23,425 bases of DNA from Acidobacteriota bacterium (GCA_027297005.1 JAPUIN010000210.1:1-23425); one strand, 5' to 3'. Positions 7,019 to 15,333 are shown, counted from the stretch's first letter. A program made the numbers and translations. The notes: a model not told the origin generated them from the sequence alone.

Positions 7019-8513
7019 TGGAGGCCGCCCGGGGCGCTTCATCCTGATCAGGCGGGATCGGATCGACCCAGCGAGTCCGGCCTACGAGATCATCGAGCAT
7101 CTCCCCCACCGCCGCGGCCTCCGCCACGCTCACCGCGGTGAAGATCTGGTGGACGTCCTGCCCCTCAGGATCGAACACGAAGTAGTTGAAGGAAACCAGC
7201 GACTCACCGGCCGGACTCATCACGTTCTGGATGTGACGGAACCCCTGCAGACGACCCGGCAGGTTTTCGTCCAGAAAAACGATGGGGCCCGCGTCCTCCA
7301 TGTTGGTCGTAAACGTCTCGCGGAACTCCTGCCGCTCCGCCGGGCCGCCCAGCGGGTAGGCAAAGACGGTCACGACCAGACCGGTCTCGTGTGTCCATTG
7401 CGATCGGGCCGCCGGATCATCGCCGAAGAACGCCCAGTCACTGAGGCTGCGACTTCCGGACCACACGCCGTCCTCCACCGACACCTGGAGGTCGCGATCG
7501 ATCCCCTCCTTGAGCATCCCCGCCATCAGGAACGCGGCGGAGATCGCCAGCACCGACAGCACCCCGCCCGCCATCCCGAACTTACGGAAGCGCTCACGAC
7601 GCACGGGAGACTCGGGACGCGTCCGCGTCGTGAAGATGTGCCCCAGGTGGATGCTCTCCGCCTTCGTAATGGCGAGGAAGAACAGGCCCATGCCGGCCAT
7701 GGCGATGACGGTGGGGGCATCCTGCGCCGTCAGCAGGCCGGCGAAGATGATGGAGAACATGATGATCTCTCCGAGAAAATCACCCGCCGCAAGGAACGGG
7801 TTCCCCGAATACAACAACCCGGCGCCCGGGAAGGCAAGAGAGAGCCATGCGGCCATCCTGGGAGATCGGAACAGCGTGCCGCATGACGCGCAACTCTTCG
7901 GGCGCTCGCCGCTGCTCGAGCCGCACTCCGGGCAATGCCAGATCGGGAGCGGCTGCGCCGCGGCGTTCCCCTCGCGAAGCAGGCGTTCGGACAGTCGAGG
8001 CAGGAGCTGCTTCAGCAGCTTCCGCCCTCCGCGCATCGAAATTGTCCAGACCTGTTTCCTGCCGGTGGCCGGGGTGAGGCGCAACCGGCTGAAACGCAGA
8101 TTGAGATCGCGCGAGTCCGTCAAGGGGTAACTGCGCAGGCGCGAATCCGGATTCTTGCCGTGGAAATCGAGCAGCACCTCGATGATGCGCGTATCGGTGA
8201 AGATCAGCATCACCCGGTGATAGGCGCGCGCAAAGTATCCGAGGGTCATCGCCTGCAGCAGATGCGGCACCTGCGCTCCGAGTGTGGCGAACAGCACGCG
8301 CTCGTCGGCTTTCAGGACCTGCCGCAGTCGTGGTGTCACCGCATCAAGAAGTTGTCGGCTCTTCGCCTGCTGCCGTTGGCTGAAAAAAGCCGCGGCGCCC
8401 GGGAAGAGATCGTCGGGCGAGGATCCCTTCGCCGTTTCGGCCAGAGGCCTGTCTCCGAGCGGCCCGAGCGCTTCCGGGTTCATCGACAGCGGAACGTTGC
8501 TTCCTGATTCCAT
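7008..8513 (-). CDS. Membrane protein with PH-like region and zinc ribbon
   Basis: This 501-aa protein has an unusual order of parts. Residues 60-175 look like a bacterial PH-type barrel ('RVLFATLGAQVPHLLQAMTL', 'RVMLIFTDTRIIEVLL'). Next comes a zinc ribbon with Cys194, Cys197, Cys208 and Cys211 (CPEC...CASC). Two or three hydrophobic helices follow (about 222-285), one starting 'AWLSLAFPGAGLLYSG' as in TM2-like small membrane domains. A single helix (about 313-335) and a soluble C-terminal domain (about 340-490) come last. The ATG at 8513 has GGGAGG 7 nt upstream. I do not recognise a named family. It probably sits in the inner membrane with a cytoplasmic N-terminal half and an outside C-terminal domain (inference). 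It is encoded just downstream of serS, 120 bp away. Confidence 0.8.
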   Translation of the reverse strand: MESGSNVPLSMNPEALGPLGDRPLAETAKGSSPDDLFPGAAAFFSQRQQAKSRQLLDAVTPRLRQVLKADERVLFATLGAQVPHLLQAMTLGYFARAYHRVMLIFTDTRIIEVLLDFHGKNPDSRLRSYPLTDSRDLNLRFSRLRLTPATGRKQVWTISMRGGRKLLKQLLPRLSERLLREGNAAAQPLPIWHCPECGSSSGERPKSCASCGTLFRSPRMAAWLSLAFPGAGLLYSGNPFLAAGDFLGEIIMFSIIFAGLLTAQDAPTVIAMAGMGLFFLAITKAESIHLGHIFTTRTRPESPVRRERFRKFGMAGGVLSVLAISAAFLMAGMLKEGIDRDLQVSVEDGVWSGSRSLSDWAFFGDDPAARSQWTHETGLVVTVFAYPLGGPAERQEFRETFTTNMEDAGPIVFLDENLPGRLQGFRHIQNVMSPAGESLVSFNYFVFDPEGQDVHQIFTAVSVAEAAAVGEMLDDLVGRTRWVDPIPPDQDEAPRAASIIP

Positions 8514-8633
8514 TGGACAACCTCCCCGACCGCGCCGTTACGAAATCGTCAGCGGACCTGGACGGAACGTCCGCGCCCGTCGGTGCCGCGCCGGCTGCGA
8601 TGTGATGAAAATTAAGTTCCGATCAGGGCAGGA

Positions 8634-9914
8634 TCAACCGGATGAAGGGGGTATTTCGTCGCCGCCGAAGTAGGGATGCAGAGGTTCGGGGATGATGACC
8701 CCCCCCTCACGGGTCTGGAAGTTCTCCAGGATCGCGACGAGGGTCCGGCCGACGGCGAGGCCGGAGCCGTTGAGGGTGTGGGCGAACTCCACCTTCGAGG
8801 TGGGCGTGCGCCGGAGCCGAATCCCGGCACGGCGCGCCTGGAAGTCGGTGCAGTTCGAGCAGGACGAGATCTCCCTGTAGTCCTGGTAGGCGGGGAGCCA
8901 GACCTCAATGTCGTAGGTCTTGGCGGAGGCGAACCCCATCTCTCCGGTACACAGGGTGACGACGCGGTAGGCCAGGCCCAACCGCTGCAGCACCGTTTCC
9001 GCATCGCGAGTCAGCCGCTCGAGCGCATCGAACGATTCTTCCGACTTCGTGAACTTCACCAACTCGACCTTGTTGAACTGGTGCTGGCGGATCAGCCCCT
9101 TGACGTCCTTGCCGTACGAACCGGCCTCGCTGCGGAAACAGGGAGTGTGTGCGGCGTATGAAATCGGCATCCGCGCGCCGTCGAGGATCTCCTCGCGGTG
9201 CAGATTCGTAAGCGGCACCTCGGCGGTCGGAATCAGGTAGAGCCCTGACTTCTCGACGCGGAACAGGTCGTTGGCGAACTTCGGAAGATTGCCAGTGCCG
9301 ATCATCGCCTTCGCGTTGACCATGAACGGCGGCAGAATCTCGGTGTAGCCGTGCTCCTTCGTCTGCAGATCGAGCATGAAATTGATCAGCGAGCGCTCCA
9401 GACGCGCCCCGGCCCCGACATAGACAGCGAACCGCGCGCCGGAGATCTTCGCAGCGCGCTCCAGGTCGAGGATGCCGAGCCGGGCACCGATCTCCCAGTG
9501 GGAGCGCGGCTCGAAATCGAACTGCGGCACTTTCCCCCACCGGCGCACCTCCACGTTGTCGGCCTCGGAGCGGCCGACCGGCACGCTCTCGTCCGGCACG
9601 TTCGGGATCGTCAGCAGCAGCGCCTCGAGGGCTGTCTGCACCTCCTCAACCTGCGCGTCGAGCGTTTTGATCCGCTCGCCGACGGATCGCATCTCGACGA
9701 TCATTTCATCGGCGTCCTGCTTCGCCTTCTTGAGATGCGCGATCTCCTCGGAGACCTTGTTGCGGCGCGCCTTGAGCGTCTCGACCTCCTTAATCGCGGC
9801 GCGACGGGCTCCGTCCAGCCGCCGGTACTCGTCGAGATCGACTTCGGCACCACGCTTGCGCAGCGCCTCGCGCAGGGTATCCAGATGGTCGCGAATCCAA
9901 GCATTATCCAGCAT
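8634..9914 (-). CDS. serS: Seryl-tRNA synthetase
   Basis: The 426-aa product has the usual SerRS length and layout. An N-terminal antiparallel coiled-coil arm that grips the long variable arm of tRNA-Ser spans about residues 28-100. The class II catalytic core contains '[15 protein letters not shown]' (230-244), motif 2 around '[20 protein letters not shown]' (258-277) and motif 3 '[18 protein letters not shown]' (380-397). It charges tRNA-Ser and tRNA-Sec with serine in the cytoplasm. The ATG at 9914 has no Shine-Dalgarno sequence. A TAGACT hexamer 10 nt upstream suggests a leaderless or very short-leader mRNA. The gene is divergent from the HExxH protein gene, with only 48 bp between them. 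Its substrate, tRNA-Ser(UGA), is encoded 4 kb away. Confidence 0.98.
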   Translation of the reverse strand: MLDNAWIRDHLDTLREALRKRGAEVDLDEYRRLDGARRAAIKEVETLKARRNKVSEEIAHLKKAKQDADEMIVEMRSVGERIKTLDAQVEEVQTALEALLLTIPNVPDESVPVGRSEADNVEVRRWGKVPQFDFEPRSHWEIGARLGILDLERAAKISGARFAVYVGAGARLERSLINFMLDLQTKEHGYTEILPPFMVNAKAMIGTGNLPKFANDLFRVEKSGLYLIPTAEVPLTNLHREEILDGARMPISYAAHTPCFRSEAGSYGKDVKGLIRQHQFNKVELVKFTKSEESFDALERLTRDAETVLQRLGLAYRVVTLCTGEMGFASAKTYDIEVWLPAYQDYREISSCSNCTDFQARRAGIRLRRTPTSKVEFAHTLNGSGLAVGRTLVAILENFQTREGGVIIPEPLHPYFGGDEIPPSSG

Positions 9915-9924
9915 CGGTGGCGGG

Positions 9925-9930
9925 AGTCTA
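9925..9930 (-). promoter_or_regulatory. Candidate -10 (TAGACT) of serS
   Basis: On the minus strand TAGACT ends 10 nt before the serS ATG, and no Shine-Dalgarno sequence lies between. This is weak on its own but fits the pattern at murA, the CBS gene and tRNA-Ser. Confidence 0.35.
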
Positions 9931-9962
9931 AGGCACGCCTCGAACGGGTGTCAAACTGTGCC

Positions 9963-10694
9963 ATGATCCCCTCGATGGCGAAGACCCACCGTTCCGAGTA
10001 TCAGAAAAGCAACCGGCACCGCGACCTTCCGCTGTCGGATCCGGGGCCGGTCACCCGGGCGGCGTGGCGGCTCCTGGAAACGGGGGACGCGGGGTTGCGC
10101 CAGAGGCTGGGCGCCGACCTTCTCGCCCTCATCGCCCCGAGGACCGGGGTGAGCGTTCCGGATCTGGTCGTGCCAGATGTGCAGCAGCCGCACCAGCGCC
10201 GCGGCGGACGGATCGTCTACAGCATGCAGGGTGAATACACGCGCCGGGTGCCGTCCCGCGAAGACCCGCGCGTGGCGCGCGGTGGTAAATCACTCGGCCG
10301 GATCCGGATCCTCAATCGCACTCCGGCCCGCGGCGATGTGGTGCGTGGAACGGCGTTTCTCAACACCCTCCTGCACGAGTTCTGCCATCATTTCGACGCC
10401 GAGGCGCTCAGGCTCGAGAGATCGTTCCACACGGCCGGCTTTTACGCGCGCATCCGTCACCTGAGGGATCAGATCGCGGCCGGGAGCGCCGCACCGTCAC
10501 CGATCATCCTGGCACGTCGCGATCGCGCAGAGTCGGCCATCTCCCCCGCCGTGGTCCGAGAGGCCCCGCAGATCAGGCGGCGCGGGACGCGCCGGTGCGC
10601 ACCCCCTGCGGCCGCCGATTTCACCCCGCGGGAGATGCAGTCGGGCCTGCCTCCCTCATTGGCCCGACTGTGGGCTATAATCCGCGATCTCTAA
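9963..10694 (+). CDS. HExxH putative zinc metallopeptidase (SprT-like)
   Basis: The 243-aa product has 'NTLLHEFCHHFD' (HExxH at residues 138-142) followed by 'FHTAGFYARI' with H156, a possible third zinc ligand. This order recalls SprT-like or related minigluzincin-type domains, but I cannot place it in a named family. There is no signal peptide, so it should be cytoplasmic. The C-terminal part (about 175-243) is Arg/Pro/Ala-rich and probably disordered. The start could be ATG 9963 or ATG 9975. Neither has a Shine-Dalgarno sequence, and the adjacent serS gene diverges from here. The stop lies 1 nt before the galU start, so the two may be linked, although galU also has its own TATAAT inside this gene. 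Confidence 0.7.
   Translation: MIPSMAKTHRSEYQKSNRHRDLPLSDPGPVTRAAWRLLETGDAGLRQRLGADLLALIAPRTGVSVPDLVVPDVQQPHQRRGGRIVYSMQGEYTRRVPSREDPRVARGGKSLGRIRILNRTPARGDVVRGTAFLNTLLHEFCHHFDAEALRLERSFHTAGFYARIRHLRDQIAAGSAAPSPIILARRDRAESAISPAVVREAPQIRRRGTRRCAPPAAADFTPREMQSGLPPSLARLWAIIRDL
10676..10681 (+). promoter_or_regulatory. -10 element (TATAAT) before galU
   Basis: A perfect TATAAT lies inside the last codons of the HExxH gene, 14 nt before the galU ATG. The predicted leader is at most about 7 nt and has no Shine-Dalgarno sequence. No -35 match sits 16-18 nt upstream. Confidence 0.55.
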
Positions 10695-10695
10695 T

Positions 10696-11640
10696 ATGCC
10701 TTCCGCCCGCTCGCGCTCCTCGCCGATCCGCAAGGCCGTCTTCCCGGCGGCCGGGCTCGGCACTCGTTTCCTTCCCGCCACCAAAGCCGTTCCGAAGGAG
10801 ATGCTCCCCCTCGTCGACAAACCGGCGATCCAGTATGTCATCGAGGAGGCGGTCGCCTCGGGGATCGACACCATCATCATCGTCACCGGTCGTGGTAAGA
10901 CTGCGATTGAGGACCACTTCGACACCTCTCTCGAGCTCGAACAGCTGCTGAAGTCGCGCGGAAAGTCCGATCTTCTCCGCCAGGTTCGTTCGATCTCAAA
11001 CATGGTGAAAGTGTCGTACGTCCGGCAGAAGGAGGCGCTCGGCCTGGGCCACGCCATCCTGACGGCGCGCGAGCTGATCGGCGATGAGCCGTTCGCCGTC
11101 TTCCTGGCGGATGACCTGATTTACTCGCGCACGCCGGTGATGCGGCAGATGATCGACCTCTACCGCAAAAGGCGTTGCACGATGCTGGCGGTGGAGAAGA
11201 TCGACCGGTCGCGATCGCGCGACTATGGGATGGTCGCCGTCAAGCCGGGGACGGGGCGCATCCACCGGGTGCTCGACCTGGTGGAAAAACCGGCGCCCGA
11301 GGAAGCGCCGTCCGATCTCGCCATCATCGGCCGGTATATTCTACAGCCCGAGATTTTCGACGCCATCGAGGCAACCCGTCCCGGACGGGGCGGGGAGATC
11401 CAGATCACTGACGCGATCCGGCGGCTTCTGCGACGCAGGCCGGTCGATGCCTACCGTTTCCTGGGGACGCGGTACGACACCGGCAACAAGCTCGGGTTCC
11501 TCAAGGCGACGGTGGAGTTCGCGCTCAGGCGACGGGATCTCGGCGGTGAGTTCCGAGAATACCTGCGTGGTCTCGATCTCGATGGGAAGGCCGCACGGCC
11601 CGTATCGCGCGGCGGTGCGGGGCGCCGCAGGTCACGCTGA
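10696..11640 (+). CDS. galU: UTP-glucose-1-phosphate uridylyltransferase
   Basis: The 314-aa product carries the nucleotidyl-transfer signature 'FPAAGLGTRFLPATKAVPKE' near the N-terminus, followed by 'MLPLVDKPAIQYVIEEAV'. Later family motifs are 'EALGLGHAIL', 'VFLADDLI', 'LVEKPAPEEAPSDLAIIGRY' and 'GGEIQITDAI'. It makes UDP-glucose and PPi from UTP and glucose-1-phosphate in the cytoplasm, feeding polysaccharide, glycolipid and capsule synthesis. UDP-glucose could also serve glycosyltransferases such as the one at the left edge (inference). Length is normal, with a basic 12-residue N-terminal extension and an Arg-rich tail. A terminator-like palindrome follows the stop immediately. Confidence 0.95.
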   Translation: MPSARSRSSPIRKAVFPAAGLGTRFLPATKAVPKEMLPLVDKPAIQYVIEEAVASGIDTIIIVTGRGKTAIEDHFDTSLELEQLLKSRGKSDLLRQVRSISNMVKVSYVRQKEALGLGHAILTARELIGDEPFAVFLADDLIYSRTPVMRQMIDLYRKRRCTMLAVEKIDRSRSRDYGMVAVKPGTGRIHRVLDLVEKPAPEEAPSDLAIIGRYILQPEIFDAIEATRPGRGGEIQITDAIRRLLRRRPVDAYRFLGTRYDTGNKLGFLKATVEFALRRRDLGGEFREYLRGLDLDGKAARPVSRGGAGRRRSR

Positions 11641-11645
11641 GGAGG

Positions 11646-11674
11646 GACCCCGCGGGGTCAGCTCTTCTTTTTTT
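11646..11674 (+). terminator. Palindrome plus T-run after galU
   Basis: A perfect 14-bp palindrome (11646-11659, GACCCC-GC-GGGGTC) starts 5 bp after the galU stop. A pyrimidine stretch ending in seven T residues (11668-11674) follows. The gap between stem and T-run is 8 nt, longer than ideal. The T-run is also the reverse complement of the Lys codons at the end of the FmdB-type gene, so one stretch may serve both strands. Confidence 0.55.
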
Positions 11675-11972
11675 CCGTGGACTTCCCCGATCCCTCTCCG
11701 CCGGTCGTTTTCTTCTCTTTCCCCGTACCCCCCTCGGTGGCCTTCGAGTCGGCCTTCTTCGAATCCCCCTCCGACGATTCGCCGGTTCGTCCCTTGCGCG
11801 CGTAGTCGGTGATGTACCAGCCGGTCCCCTTGAACCGGATGCCCGGGGCGGAGATCAGCTTGCGGACGCTTCCCTTGCAACTCGGACACCTGCGCGCGGG
11901 AGGATCCGAGAACTTCTGGATCCTCTCGAAGCGGTGATGGCAACGACGGCACTCGTATTCGTAGAGCGGCAC
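11658..11972 (-). CDS. FmdB-type zinc ribbon protein
   Basis: The 104-aa product starts with the family signature 'MPLYEYECRRC'. Two zinc knuckles, Cys8/Cys11 and Cys29/Cys32 (CPSC), form the ribbon (residues 1-45). The remaining 60 residues are Lys/Gly/Ser/Glu-rich low-complexity sequence ending in 'STEKKKS', probably disordered. The FmdB family is widespread and described as putative regulatory, but no general function is established. The start is GTG at 11972, giving the exact conserved N-terminus. It is convergent with galU (17 bp between stops) and divergent from the gluzincin-TPR gene. Confidence 0.9.
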   Translation of the reverse strand: MPLYEYECRRCHHRFERIQKFSDPPARRCPSCKGSVRKLISAPGIRFKGTGWYITDYARKGRTGESSEGDSKKADSKATEGGTGKEKKTTGGEGSGKSTEKKKS

Positions 11973-12044
11973 TGGGAATCCCCCGTCAGGCGCCGGACCA
12001 TTCGCTGGGACTCATTTGTGGGCCCGGCCGCCCTGATTTGGAAT

Positions 12045-12050
12045 TATATT
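12045..12050 (+). promoter_or_regulatory. Possible -10 (TATATT) of the gluzincin-TPR gene
   Basis: A TATATT lies in a short AT-rich island (12038-12056), which stands out in this GC-rich DNA. It is about 94 nt before the ATG. No -35 at proper spacing was found. A hairpin (12076-12095) lies in the predicted leader. Confidence 0.35.
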
Positions 12051-12075
12051 CAAAAAGGCGTCCTCCGCCGCGCAC

Positions 12076-12095
12076 GGCGGGAGCCCTTTCCCGCC
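12076..12095 (+). other. Leader hairpin before the gluzincin-TPR gene
   Basis: A perfect 7-bp stem (GGCGGGA / TCCCGCC) with a 6-nt loop sits in the 171-bp intergenic region. No T-run follows, so it is not an obvious terminator. It could be a leader structure, or chance in GC-rich DNA. Confidence 0.3.
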
Positions 12096-12143
12096 AGACA
12101 CCCCGCCGGCACGGTCGCGGCACGTCTCTTGAGGAGCCTCGAA

Positions 12144-14015
12144 ATGGACTCCCCTTCCAAGCCCGGCCGGGGCGCTGTCCGCCGCCAGCCCAGACTCATC
12201 GTCATGGCGTTGGCCGGTCTCGCCCTGGGAGCCGGTTCGGGTATCGCGTGGGGCCGCCCCCTCCCCGCGGCAGACGACGCCTGGATCCGCGTGGATACGG
12301 CTCACCTGATCCTGTTCAGCAACTCCTCGCGCAATCACACCCTGCAGGTGGGCCGCCGCCTCGAACTGTTCCGCCTCGCCCTGTCGAGGCTCGAGCCCGG
12401 TCTGACGGTCAACTCGCCGCTACCGACCGCCATCTACGTGTTCAAGCACGAGGCGTCGTTCCGGCCGTACAAGAAATGGTTCGGTGATTCCGTCGACGAC
12501 CTGTCGGGCTACTTTGTGGCGGACTCGCTCGGAAATTATGTGGGGCTGAACGCGACGCCGCAGGGAAACGCGTTTATGCCGGTCTACCACGAGTATGTCC
12601 ACTATTTCATCAACAACAATTTTCCGAACGTCCCGCTGTGGTTCAACGAAGGGATCGCCGAGTGTTACAGCACCTTCCGGACCTTCGGCTCGGAGGTGGA
12701 GGTCGGCCGACCGATCGAGGCTTATGTGGACATGTTGAAGCAGCAGGGCTTGATGCCGCTGGAGCGACTGATTGCGGTGCGCACCTCGTCGGCGGAATAC
12801 AACGAGCGCGATCGGAAGGGGCTCTTCTATGCGCAATCATGGGGACTGGTTCATTACCTTCTTTGGGGGAAGCCTGGCTGGGCTTCCCATCTCGAGGAGA
12901 AACTCGCCCGGCTCAATGAGGGATCTGATCTCCCCGCCCTGCTCGGGCTTCCCGATTATGCCGCCGTCGAGCGCGCGCTGCGCCCCACTCTGGAGCGCGG
13001 GCGATTCGGCTACACGCGGGTCGACGCGGGCAACCTCGCCGTGGACGAAAACGCCCGCGTGCGACCACTCACGCACGCCGAATCCGTCTATCATCTGGGG
13101 AATCTACTCGCCCATCTGGGACCGGAGCGCTCGCCGGCCGCCGAGCGCCATTTCCGGGAGGCTCTGCGTCTGGATCCTTCGCTCGCCGCCGCCTGGACCG
13201 GTCTCGGCTACATTCGGGATCTCCACGGGAGGCACGAGGAGGCGGCCTCCTTGTATGAAAAGGCGCTCAGTCACGATCGGAGCGACCCCCTCGCGCACTT
13301 TCTGTACGCCACCAGCATCATGGATCGCCACCACAGCGAGCGCCGGCGACTTCGCCGGACCCCCGGCGGCGCAACACCCGAGCACCTCGTGCAGGCGCGG
13401 AAATTGTTCACCGAAAGCCTCAGACTCCGACCGGATCTCACCGAGGCGTACGCCGGACTCGGCGCCACCTATGCCTTCGAAGAGAGTGGATTCGATGAGG
13501 GGATCGCGGCGCTGGAAAAGGCCAGGAGCCTGCTCCCCTCGCGGATGGACATCGTCTTTAATCTTCTCGGCCTTTACGCGCGCCGGGGCGATCGGTTGGC
13601 CGCCGAGGCGCTGGTGGAAGTTCTGGACCGCCAGGACGACCCGGCCCTGCTGGCCGACGCGCATGAATCGCTCCTCCAGGGTGATTTGATCACCGCCTCG
13701 CGCCTCATGAAGAAGGATCGACTGGACGAGGCTCTCGAGCTGCTGCGGCAGGTGCGATCGCGCACGCGCGACGCCGGGCTGCGTGCCGATCTGGACAAAC
13801 AGATTGGCGAGATCGAGCGGGTGCAAAAGACCAACGAGATGATCAATGAATACAACCGCGCGGTCACCCTGGTGAATCGCAGGGAATACTCGAAGGCGGC
13901 GCCGATCCTGAGGCGCGTGATTGAAGGCGCCGAGGATGAAAATCTGCGCCGAAGTGCGCGAACCCTTCTCGCCGGTATCGAGCGCGCCCTCGTCGACACC
14001 CATCCGCGGAACTGA
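12144..14015 (+). CDS. Secreted/anchored gluzincin-type peptidase domain with TPR repeats
   Basis: The 623-aa product has a basic N-terminus and a hydrophobic segment (about 18-36), so it is exported or membrane-anchored. Residues 45-300 form a peptidase-MA-like domain. 'YHEYVHYF' gives HExxH (H149, E150, H153), and 'LWFNEGIAECY' gives the downstream glutamate ligand (E169) in the usual 'NEG-AE' setting, as in DUF1570-type proteins. From about residue 320 to the end are TPR-like helical pairs, for example 'AERHFREALRLDPSLAAAWT' and 'ARKLFTESLRLRPDLTEAYA'. It is probably an envelope metallopeptidase that recognises partners through TPRs; the substrate is unknown. The ATG at 12144 has GAGGAG 7 nt upstream. 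The frame is open further upstream but lacks a start signal. Confidence 0.83.
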   Translation: MDSPSKPGRGAVRRQPRLIVMALAGLALGAGSGIAWGRPLPAADDAWIRVDTAHLILFSNSSRNHTLQVGRRLELFRLALSRLEPGLTVNSPLPTAIYVFKHEASFRPYKKWFGDSVDDLSGYFVADSLGNYVGLNATPQGNAFMPVYHEYVHYFINNNFPNVPLWFNEGIAECYSTFRTFGSEVEVGRPIEAYVDMLKQQGLMPLERLIAVRTSSAEYNERDRKGLFYAQSWGLVHYLLWGKPGWASHLEEKLARLNEGSDLPALLGLPDYAAVERALRPTLERGRFGYTRVDAGNLAVDENARVRPLTHAESVYHLGNLLAHLGPERSPAAERHFREALRLDPSLAAAWTGLGYIRDLHGRHEEAASLYEKALSHDRSDPLAHFLYATSIMDRHHSERRRLRRTPGGATPEHLVQARKLFTESLRLRPDLTEAYAGLGATYAFEESGFDEGIAALEKARSLLPSRMDIVFNLLGLYARRGDRLAAEALVEVLDRQDDPALLADAHESLLQGDLITASRLMKKDRLDEALELLRQVRSRTRDAGLRADLDKQIGEIERVQKTNEMINEYNRAVTLVNRREYSKAAPILRRVIEGAEDENLRRSARTLLAGIERALVDTHPRN

Positions 14016-14027
14016 GCAAATCCCGTC

Positions 14028-14033
14028 TATAAT
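14028..14033 (+). promoter_or_regulatory. -10 element (TATAAT) of murA
   Basis: A perfect TATAAT ends 8 nt before the murA ATG. The predicted transcription start falls within about 2 nt of the start codon, and there is no Shine-Dalgarno sequence. No -35 match is visible. Confidence 0.6.
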
Positions 14034-14041
14034 CCCCGGCC

Positions 14042-15295
14042 ATGGACAAAATCCGCATCCAGGGCCCCTGCCGGCTGGAAGGAAGCGTCCGGGTCAGCGG
14101 CGCCAAGAACGCGGTGCTCCCGGAGATGGCGGCTGCCCTCCTGCTGGATGGCCCGATGCGCCTCACGAACATCCCCGCGGTGCGCGACGTCCTCACGATG
14201 GCGCGCGTGCTGCGCCACCTCGGGATGCGGCAGGTCGTCCTGCACGACGACGTGCTTCGGATCGAACCGGGGGACGCGGCCGAGTCGGATGCTCCCTACG
14301 AACTGGTCAAGACGATGCGGGCTTCGGTGCTCGTCCTGGGACCGCTCCTGGCGCGGCGCGGACGGGCGCGGGTCTCCCTGCCGGGAGGATGCGCCATTGG
14401 AACACGCCCCGTCGACCTGCACCTCGCCGCCCTGCGGCGCATGGGCGCGACGATCGAGATCGAGCACGGCTACATGGTCGCCTCCTCTCCCCGGCTGCGC
14501 GGGGCTGAGATCCGGTTCGAGATCCCGACGGTCACCGGCACGGAGAACATCATGATGGCCGCCACCCTCGCCGAGGGCCGGACCGTGCTCTCGAACTGCG
14601 CCCGCGAGCCGGAAATCGAGGATCTGGCGCGGTTCCTGAATATCTGCGGGGCGCACGTGTCGGGCGCGGGAAACGAGACGATCGTCATCGATGGGGTGGA
14701 ACGGCTCCGGGGCATGGAGCACCGCGTGATGCCGGACCGGATCGAGGCCGGGACGTTTCTGATGGCGGCCGCGGCCACCGGCAGCCGGGTGACCGTGGAC
14801 GGATGTCCTGCCGGCCTGCTGAACGCCACGCTCGACGCGCTCCGTGCCTGCGGGCTCGTCATTGACGAGCATGGGAACGCCTTGACGATCGCCCGGAAAG
14901 GGGATCTCCGCGCGACTGACATCACCACCGAGCCATACCCCGGCTTCCCGACCGACCTGCAGGCACAGTTCATGGCGGTGATGACGCAGGCGCATGGCAC
15001 GGCGCGAATGTCCGAGACGATCTTCGAGAACCGGATGATGCACGTCGGCGAGTTGCGCCGCATGGGGGCGCGGATCGAGCTCGATGGTCAGGTTGCGGTC
15101 GTCCATGGACCGACGCCGCTGTCAGGCGCACCGGTGATGGCCAGCGATCTGCGCGCTTCGGCTTCCCTCATCGTGGCCGGGCTGGCGGCGGAGGGGGAGA
15201 CGATCATCGACCGCGCCTACCACATCGACCGGGGCTATGAAAGGGTCGAGACGAAGTTCCACGCACTGGGGGCGCGCATCGAACGCCTGTCCTAG
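14042..15295 (+). CDS. murA: UDP-N-acetylglucosamine 1-carboxyvinyltransferase (MurA)
   Basis: The 417-aa product has all the family landmarks. 'VSGAKNAVLPEMAAALLL' has K22 and N23, which contact substrate. 'LPGGCAIGTRPVDLHL' holds the catalytic Cys117, the fosfomycin target, so the enzyme is not the Asp-type resistant variant. 'HIDRGYERVETKFHALGA' near the C-terminus has the conserved arginine. It transfers enolpyruvate from PEP to UDP-GlcNAc, the first committed step of peptidoglycan synthesis, in the cytoplasm. The start lacks a Shine-Dalgarno sequence and has TATAAT 8 nt upstream. The next gene (HIT) begins 38 bp after the stop and has its own strong Shine-Dalgarno. Confidence 0.97.
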   Translation: MDKIRIQGPCRLEGSVRVSGAKNAVLPEMAAALLLDGPMRLTNIPAVRDVLTMARVLRHLGMRQVVLHDDVLRIEPGDAAESDAPYELVKTMRASVLVLGPLLARRGRARVSLPGGCAIGTRPVDLHLAALRRMGATIEIEHGYMVASSPRLRGAEIRFEIPTVTGTENIMMAATLAEGRTVLSNCAREPEIEDLARFLNICGAHVSGAGNETIVIDGVERLRGMEHRVMPDRIEAGTFLMAAAATGSRVTVDGCPAGLLNATLDALRACGLVIDEHGNALTIARKGDLRATDITTEPYPGFPTDLQAQFMAVMTQAHGTARMSETIFENRMMHVGELRRMGARIELDGQVAVVHGPTPLSGAPVMASDLRASASLIVAGLAAEGETIIDRAYHIDRGYERVETKFHALGARIERLS

Positions 15296-15333
15296 GAAGC
15301 ACCCGGCCTGCCGGCCGGCCGCATGGAGGAATC

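Noticed and set aside
8514..8633. Search for a terminator or riboswitch between serS and the PH/zinc-ribbon gene
   Set aside because: Only a 5-bp GGACG-GAA-CGTCC hairpin is visible, without a T-run.
4847..9914. tRNA-Ser and seryl-tRNA synthetase within 5 kb as a functional cluster
   Set aside because: They are separated by two unrelated genes and have separate promoters; the proximity is probably coincidence.
9351..9962. Upstream extension of the HExxH protein frame
   Set aside because: It is antisense to the well-supported serS gene.
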